Positions 57,656 to 64,000 of a stretch of 64,000 nucleotides of DNA are shown here, piece after piece; the first letter of the stretch is position 1, and each line of letters opens with the position of its first letter. The DNA is from Cephalotus follicularis. Taxonomy: Eukaryota > Streptophyta > Magnoliopsida > Oxalidales > Cephalotaceae. Location of the stretch: NCBI GenBank assembly GCA_001972305.1, contig BDDD01001821.1:132715-196714 (forward strand), given 5' to 3'. Both the position numbers and the translations under genes were made by a program. The notes under the pieces were generated by a model that searched no databases, was not told the origin of the DNA, and saw nothing but the letters and a program-made list of their open reading frames with translations.

Positions 57656-59369
57656 ATCAAAATTTTACAGTCCTTTTCAAGTAATTTATAAGTATAAAAT
57701 ATTGAACATATATTTATATTTTGCTCAAATATACAAGAGCCCTTTTCAATCCTTTTCAAGTAGTTTTAGTGTATCATAAAATACTTGAAATCAATACATT
57801 AAAAAAAAATGTACTCCGATCCTTCGAAAATACTCATGCCCGAATAACATAATTTATGTGAAACCGTTTCACAATCCTTTTCTTTCTTTTTGGAAAATAT
57901 ACATTTCCGTCACAATCCAATTCCAAGTAAATTATTATGTATAAGTAATTGACAACATTTCATTTATTCAAAATGTATAACTAGTCCTTCTGTACAGTAT
58001 TTAATTCTTTGAGAATACTTACTTTCGTATACATAATTTTAATCATTGAAATCATTTTCACAATCCTTTTTGGAAAAGATGTTTTTCCACACAACATCAT
58101 ATACACATTTCTCAAATCAAATATTATTTAAGAAATCATGCGGTATCACAACAATGCAAAACACAGTAGTATGAAATGCAAACATATGGTCAAACATGCC
58201 TAGAGTCGCTTCTAGAATCGTTACGGAACCAACGGGTCCAAAATGAGCCAAACCATTGAAACCAGGAGGAAAGGCGTCGACGCCTTTCCTCAACGCGTCG
58301 ATGCTTATTGTCCAAAAGCGACGACGTTCATTTCCAGTGTCAGTGTAACACCCCCGATCTGTGGGAGTCGCCACAGTCCATAATACCAAAACTAAACAGA
58401 TCACATCATGTTAAAAAGGTTCATCTTTATTAAAAACGTGATGGTTTAAAGCACATCCATAACATACAAAAACTGATCATAACTGAAATTTATGCAAAAT
58501 CCAAAAGTCATAAACTGAAATAACACATTATTTAATTATCGGGTTCCACTATGACCACATAACATAAAGGATCAGCTACTAGACAATCCTCAGATAAGAT
58601 GGGTGTCACTCTCATCACACATTGCCCCTTTGCTCCCGATAACCTGCCGCATGGAAACAAAAATGCGGCTGAGCAAACCTCAGTACGGATATAGAATATA
58701 AAGCAGTAAATAATATTTTAAAGCAGGAAGATTTCCAAAAAGAGCATTTAAAACTGAAATCTTTAGCAATAAATAATTTAAACCTGTTTTATAAATGCCC
58801 ACGACAAAACGGATAAACAAAGTTCATAGCTTTGAAAACCATAAAGTGTACCTTTTTCCAAAACATAGGATCAATAAACTTTCAAAACGTAAAGCATGTC
58901 TTTTCCAAAACATAGGTTCCATAAACTGAGCACCAAATCAGAAACATATAATAGCAAGGGGTTCGCGACACCCACGTTGCCAAATAGAATTGCTGTGTAC
59001 GGCACAACACATACAATTCCCATATCATAACATATCACAAAACATATAACTAGGATCGATCCATACGCCTCTATCACAAATCTAATCTACGGATATCACA
59101 GAGAGACGCCGTAAACAAATCACACCGTTACGGAAAGTGTCATGCCCCCGTGCCAGGCTCACAGCATGCCTATGGTACCCCCATAGGTGGATATAAAAGC
59201 TCAGTATTTCACCATTTAAAAAACTTAGTATTTCAAAAATAATGATTTATCAAAATCATTTCATATATTGGTTCACCCCAAAACCAATTCAAAACATATA
59301 AATATCATTTCATAAAATCAGCATACTTTCGATAGGGAAAGTCATGCCCATTTAACATACTCTCGATAG

Positions 59370-59887
59370 NNNNNNNNNNNNNNNNNNNNNNNNNNNNNNN
59401 NNNNNNNNNNNNNNNNNNNNNNNNNNNNNNNNNNNNNNNNNNNNNNNNNNNNNNNNNNNNNNNNNNNNNNNNNNNNNNNNNNNNNNNNNNNNNNNNNNNN
59501 NNNNNNNNNNNNNNNNNNNNNNNNNNNNNNNNNNNNNNNNNNNNNNNNNNNNNNNNNNNNNNNNNNNNNNNNNNNNNNNNNNNNNNNNNNNNNNNNNNNN
59601 NNNNNNNNNNNNNNNNNNNNNNNNNNNNNNNNNNNNNNNNNNNNNNNNNNNNNNNNNNNNNNNNNNNNNNNNNNNNNNNNNNNNNNNNNNNNNNNNNNNN
59701 NNNNNNNNNNNNNNNNNNNNNNNNNNNNNNNNNNNNNNNNNNNNNNNNNNNNNNNNNNNNNNNNNNNNNNNNNNNNNNNNNNNNNNNNNNNNNNNNNNNN
59801 NNNNNNNNNNNNNNNNNNNNNNNNNNNNNNNNNNNNNNNNNNNNNNNNNNNNNNNNNNNNNNNNNNNNNNNNNNNNNNNNNNNNNNN
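59370..59887. other. Assembly gap, 518 N
   Basis: Unbroken run of N. Just before it the phrase agcatactttcgatagggaaagtcatgccc is partly repeated (acatactctcgatag), suggesting an unresolved tandem repeat. ORFs called across it are meaningless. Confidence 0.99.
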
Positions 59888-60101
59888 CCTAAAGCAAATT
59901 TTAACAGATAAGCATTCATGAAACGTTCGCGTATACTTGAAATTCAACAATCTATAAACACATTAAAAATCATGTGTATAAGAGTTTAAAACACATTAGA
60001 AGCATTAAACAGACTCACAAAAAAGTTTGGAAAAGATTCGGATCGATTTGGGGGTCAAACGAATCAAAACGGGTGAAAACAGCACATTCCAGGGCATACC
60101 A

Positions 60102-60261
60102 GTCGCCTGGAATAGTGATCCAGTCGACTGGAGGGTCTGGGCAGCCGACTGGATCAGGTGACAGTCGACTACGCAACCTAAAAATGCAGGTAGTCGACTG
60201 TGTTCTTCAGTACAGTCGACTGGCCACCCATTCCAGTCGGCTGTCCACTCAGACAGTCGGC
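60102..60261 (-). promoter_or_regulatory. Regular array, eight sites, CAGTCGACTG dialect
   Basis: Cores start at 60102 (GTCGCC), 60123, 60144 (GCCGAC), 60164, 60193, 60215, 60236 (GTCGGC) and 60256 (GTCGGC); unlabelled ones are exact GTCGAC. Spacings are 21, 21, 20, 29, 22, 21 and 20. Seven of the eight keep a CA or equivalent left flank and most a TG right flank (CCAGTCGACTGG). Filler between sites is not repeated. Confidence 0.9.
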
Positions 60262-61478
60262 TGTTCTGGGCAGCAGAACATTCTGAAATTCGACGATTTG
60301 CTACTGAAAATGATTTAAATGATTTCTACATTAAACCAAAGACATATGGACATAAACATATGATTATATATGACTTGTAGGTGATTTACAAACATCAATT
60401 TGACAAAGAAACGACTTTTCCATGATTTAATTTGAAAAAGGGAGTAAGAAGACATTGCATGAACATGTCTAGATTTTGTTTCTAATTGATAGCAGAAGTT
60501 ATGAACTTAGTTTGTGACAAATTTAGGTGCATAAAACGTGCAGATAACATCACTAATACATTGACAACATGTTTAGGCAAGAATCAAAGACTCAAGACTC
60601 CAAGAGCACAAAAACTCAAAGTAAGCCTTTGAAACAAAACCATAATTGAAGGGAATGAATTTACTGACCTTTAATGATGTTAGATAACCCAGAAATCAGT
60701 AGGGAGAACACAGTACAACACACAATTCAGCTGTGAACAGAAACAAAGAAGGAAGAATACAAAACCATGGTATTTTTAGACATACATAACAAAATAAGAG
60801 AATTCAATCCAAGGAAATAATTAAAGGATTGAGATTACCTCCTGGAATTGGATGAATGCTTCACACAGCAGATTTGTTCACACAAACAAAGCAATTTCGG
60901 ATTTGTTTGCAATAGGGATGGTGGCATCATATAAAAATGACAATGGCACTCAAATATGAAGAAATGGGGGACAAGATTTGACAAAGGGAAATGGAATGAG
61001 ACTTTTATGGATTATGAAATGAAAAAGAGAGATTCTAACATGACTTTTGCAGATGGTGGGAGGAGAAATATGCTGGAAAGAAGAATGGTGGTGGAAGGAA
61101 GTAGGTGAAAGTGGTAGAAAATGATAAAATACGAAAAAGAAAAGAAAAAGAAAAAATAACAAAATGAATTAATAATGAAAAGGAAAAATAAGGAATATTA
61201 AGATAAAAGAATAATAATTTGTTTTTAATAAAATAATTTTGGATTAAAATAAGAATTTATAAAACCCAACATAGCATAACATACCCAAATATCGGACCGG
61301 TATCATACCGCACAATTCACATAAACCCGAATCGTCGGGTAACCGGACTTTTTAAAATTAAACAAAATTAAAAGCCCGAAAACACAAATATAATATCCGT
61401 AAAATATTTACGATTCCGTAAAAATATATTTACGAACGAACCGGGTATTACAGTTAGAGCTTGTGACAGTACAAAAGC

Positions 61479-61930
61479 GTCGATGTTTTTCTATAGGCGT
61501 CGATGCTTATGAGCCAAAACCCTTAGGCGTCGATGTTCATCACAACCCATCGATGTTTAAGGTAGGTACCTTAACACGTCCTCGCGTTATGTGCAAGGCC
61601 TAATGCATAGCAACCAAAGACTTCGATGCCTTCCCTAGATGGCGATGTTTAAGTGGTACCAGGAGGTATCACCTCGACCAGACTCCATTTCAAAGAAGAA
61701 TCCATCCTCCGTCCACGCATGTACTTCCCAGATACACCATTTCTGGCATAACACGCACAACAGGTTATTCATATGTATAACCAAATCATCAACCCATCAA
61801 GAGTCCACAAGTCCAAAAGCAAACATTGCAGTTCTACAAATGTTTGAAATAGACATCGATGCTTAACTAAGACGTCGACGTCTATTGCCTCATCGCATAA
61901 AGACATCGATGCTTACCGCAAAAGCATCGA
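61479..61930 (-). promoter_or_regulatory. Downstream GTCGAC-type array of the third gypsy LTR
   Basis: Cores start at 61479, 61499, 61529, 61549, 61578, 61622, 61641, then 61855, 61874, 61905 and 61925. Spacings are 20, 30, 20, 29, 44, 19, then a gap, then 19, 31 and 20. Only 61874 is exact; most are GTCGAT or ATCGAT. Beyond the nested solo LTR the array continues at 58276 (exact), 58297 and about 58319. Confidence 0.75.
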
Positions 61931-62699
61931 CGTTTAAGAGTCCAGAACACTGTCTCTTCCATACAACACCCAAACGGGAACATAAAATCCAATTATACAT
62001 GCAGTCTAACATGGGATTCACACAGAATTCAACATGCATGCATAATCCACTCAACCAGGTGTTCATATCATCAAACAAACATCCAAATCAACTCCAAAGC
62101 AGGCATGCAATTCATGCATTTTACTCATGGAAAAACATTAGCTTGAACTCAAAAGTGCACATATACTTCCCCTACCTCTGGTTTCAAGTTAGAAACCTTG
62201 AAAGTCAACCTGTTTGTGATCCAAGAGTTGATCACAGCAGCCCCAGGTTCGTCCCTTGCTGCAAGCTATCAGCTCCAAGCTCCCAAGCTCCACTAGTTCA
62301 ACAATCGTGGAACTCCCTCTTCACACTCACTGTTTCTTTCTTTCCTCTCCTTAGGTGTTTTAAACGAGAGAGAGGGGTGGGGATGGGGTTGTTCTTATGC
62401 AGATGGCTCCCTCTCCCTCTTTCTCTCTGCACTAAAAGAACTCTCCTATGTTCTCTCCCTCTTCCCCATCCAAGTCCTGCATTCTAACTTTGTTTCCTTC
62501 TCTTCTTTTGCAGGTTGCATGCATGCTAACACTTGTTACATTCCCCATCCTTCTTCAGTCATACAGGTCAGGGGGGGCTATTATGCATGACTAACACGTC
62601 CCACTTAGTGTCCCAAGGCGCCTGCAACAAGTTCAGAATTGCCCTCCTTTGCACGTTATTCTGTCAGTTCATAACGTGACTGATATCCTTTTTAAAGAC

Positions 62700-62842
62700 G
62701 TCGATGTCTTCTTTAGACGTCGGTGTCTTTTCCTCTTTCGTACACGGGCATCGATGCCTTCATCTGCATCGACGTGCATGTGCATGCATTTACGTGCGCC
62801 CCTTGTTCTCATAGGCGTCGACGTTTTTACAAAGACATCGAT
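62700..62842 (-). promoter_or_regulatory. Upstream GTCGAC-type array with conserved spacing
   Basis: On minus, cores lie at 62837, 62817 (exact), 62768, 62750, 62719 and 62700, spaced 20, 49, 18, 31 and 19. The order equals that of 26297-26435. Flanks are GAC/GTC type (AAGACGTCGATGTC at 62697). The wide gap holds tgcatgtgcatgcatttacg, again RY-like. Confidence 0.82.
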
Positions 62843-63050
62843 GCGTTTCGCCCAAAACTGCACCATTTTGCCACTAATTGCATCTTTTAGAATTTTATTT
62901 AACATCTCCATCATTCCTTCTTCCAAAATCTAACCTTTTAAATTTTGGAAAGCATCATTTAAGTCAAAATTTATGCCATTCTCATTAACTCAATAATAAT
63001 ATGTCAATAAAATTGAAATATTACATCATGCAAAAATCTCGGGCGTTACA

Positions 63051-63064
63051 ATCCACCCTCCTTC
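63051..63064 (-). other. Polypurine tract of the third gypsy
   Basis: On minus reads GAAGGAGGGTGGAT directly before the LTR start at 63050, and follows the typical gypsy end (gaggatgaatttctttg). It shows that 56605-63050 is a 3' LTR. Confidence 0.92.
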
Positions 63065-63418
63065 AAAGAAATTCATCCTCGAATTTCCTTAATATACTCT
63101 GGATGATTAAGGGTATCATCCTTGTCATCTCATAACCTTTTCGTCAACTTCGTGCCACAAGTAACTTCTTCTTAACGATCTTGACTCCCCTCGAAGTTCA
63201 TGCACGAGATTTGACCTAAGCGATGGTCGTTCATTCTCTCGATCGTTCGAACCACCGTTCGATCATTCATTAGACTGTTACGTCAACGTTCATTTATCCT
63301 TATACTTACTAGTTTAGCCTTCGAAGGTTCTAGCTTAACACCCATAACGTTCACTCAATCACGACTTTAGGTCGTCAAGTAAATCAAGTACATTTTCAAT
63401 ATATGATAAAGCAATGCA
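63065..63418 (-). other. Terminal internal region of the third gypsy
   Basis: No protease, RT or integrase coding is present between the gag end (63419) and the polypurine tract. Some 350 bp of frame-broken sequence remain, so pol has been deleted from this copy. Confidence 0.6.
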
Positions 63419-63985
63419 TCATAGATAGCAAAATGTACCTCTCATGATGCCTTTGCCGGTATCTCTCCGCTGTGAAGGTCCAGCTGTAGCACGACCATCA
63501 CCGGCAGGTCCAGGGGGCACTGTCATTTGCTTCATCGGACAATCCCTCCTTAAATGGTCAGGTGCTCCACACCTCATAGATGACCCATTTTTCCACCAGC
63601 AGTCCTCCAGTTGATGGCCCTTGCGGTCACAATGGGGACAGACTCCCGTCCTAGCATTACTCCCCTGACTAGGAGTGCCCTGATCAATAGTTTGCTGAGA
63701 TTCATTCTTTGTTGACTTTGTTGGAGAACCACTACTTTGCCACTTAGATGAAGCTGGCCTAGATTGTTTGGAAGTTTGGTTGCTCTGCTGTGTACGAGCT
63801 CTCTCGGCACGGTCTTCACTTGCTATGCTTTCCAGCAATCTTGCATTTTGGGCAACCTCTACAAAAGCTCCCAACTCCATAGCTCTAATCCTTGACCGAA
63901 GGTCTAGTCGCAGACCCCTCAGGAACCTCCGAATGTTCTTTTCCTCATCCACCACCAGATAGGTGGAGCGTCTATCAAGCTCCAT
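63419..63985 (-). pseudogene. gag: Third gypsy gag, C-terminal part
   Basis: Open for 188 codons; the apparent Met at 63985 is internal, and homology continues upstream beyond it (ggcctgataggtgg region). It reads FLRGLRLDLRSRIRAMELGAFVEVAQNARLLES (capsid C-terminal part), a serine- and glutamine-rich linker, a first knuckle (CPHCDRKGHQLEDC) and a second (SSMRCGAPDHLRRDC) whose first cysteine is lost. It ends GTFCYL near 63419, where protease would normally begin. Confidence 0.82.
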
Positions 63986-64000
63986 AAACCTGGCCTGATA

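Larger units (their letters stand above)
58344..61452 (-). mobile_element. Solo LTR, about 3.1 kb, minus strand, TSD GTCAG/GTTAG
   Basis: On minus it starts TGTAATACCCGG at 61452 and ends GGGGGTGTTACA at 58344. The flanks GTCAG (58339-58343) and GTTAG (61453-61457) match except for one C/T. The GTCGAC array of the outer LTR continues on both sides, confirming an insertion. It contains the CAGTCGACTG array at 60102-60261 and the N gap at 59370-59887. No PBS or coding part is visible, though the gap hides 518 bases. Confidence 0.82.
56605..63050 (-). mobile_element. 3' LTR of a third gypsy, 3.3 kb, with a nested solo LTR
   Basis: On minus it starts TGTAACGCCCGAG at 63050 after a polypurine tract and ends GGGGTGTGACA at 56605, inside the RT of the preceding pol (flank tctcg at 56600-56604). 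Net length is about 3332 bp once 58344-61452 and one 5-bp copy are removed. Arrays: 62700-62842 (upstream) and 61925-61479 continuing at 58319-58276 (downstream). A U5 block (ccgagtgaggacaaag on minus) is at about 57092. A repeat around ccaacagagtttag recurs at 57345-57655. Confidence 0.88.

Noticed and set aside
59305-59950. ORFs of about 200 codons on minus
   Set aside because: They are made of N; only a few residues at each end are real.
3182-62822. GTCGAC as SalI cloning or linker artefacts
   Set aside because: Sites lie in ordered, partly decayed arrays in homologous LTRs with exact target duplications; artefacts would not share spacing.

Overview
The window is a block of intergenic plant DNA built almost entirely from LTR retrotransposons inserted into one another. 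I found no convincing host gene, rRNA, tRNA or CRISPR array. Plant origin is shown by chromovirus-type Ty3/gypsy pol, Athila-type gag-protease with its TGGCGCCGTTGCCGGGGA primer-binding site, Tat-type gag, Ty1/copia pol with the typical GTGGGAGAT polypurine tract, and primer-binding sites matching initiator tRNA-Met. An angiosperm is likely; the species cannot be told. All reading frames carry stops, frameshifts or lost catalytic residues.

Layout. 1-2801: an LTR on the minus strand cut by the window edge. 2802-8371: a gag-only, Tat-like element (gag on minus at 7092-8347) with an oppositely oriented ORF (2878-5948) split by a solo LTR (3008-5485, TSD CCAAA). 8372-16031: a degenerate gypsy on plus, with a truncated 5' LTR, internal part 9069-12427 and a 3.6-kb 3' LTR. 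16032-36317: a second plus-strand gypsy (5' LTR, PBS, gag, protease). It is invaded by a minus solo LTR (16799-19508, TSD TAGAC) and by a complete but decayed copia (20954-35224, TSD CCTTG). The 5' LTR of that copia holds two more solo LTRs (22059-24777, TSD GTTTT; 26120-27527, TSD TGCAG). 36318-37604: a copia LTR piece. 37605-46757: a minus gypsy LTR split by another copia (38268-45179, TSD ACATA). 46758-51126: LTR-like non-coding DNA with tandem arrays, then another minus LTR. 51257-55002: an Athila-type element (minus) inserted in the integrase of a gypsy pol (55003-56604, minus). 56605-64000: a further minus gypsy with a 3.3-kb 3' LTR, itself hit by a solo LTR (58344-61452, containing a 518-base N gap) and leading to a partial gag.

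The outstanding feature is not a gene. Most LTRs carry ordered arrays of a short palindrome centred on GTCGAC. Exact GTCGAC occurs roughly 45 times, nearly all inside arrays of 4-13 exact or decayed sites, commonly 19-23 or 28-32 bp apart (about two or three helical turns). Arrays lie just upstream of the TATA box and again downstream of it. They occur in LTRs of three lineages (chromovirus-like gypsy, Athila-like, copia). The flanks come in three symmetric dialects: GC-GTCGAC-GC, GAC-GTCGAC-GTC and CA-GTCGAC-TG. Homologous LTRs keep the same spacing while the dialect changes at many sites. That looks like a set of binding sites co-evolving with a changing dimeric DNA-binding factor, for example a host regulator or an element-encoded anti-silencing protein. 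The arrays are seen directly; the factor is inference.
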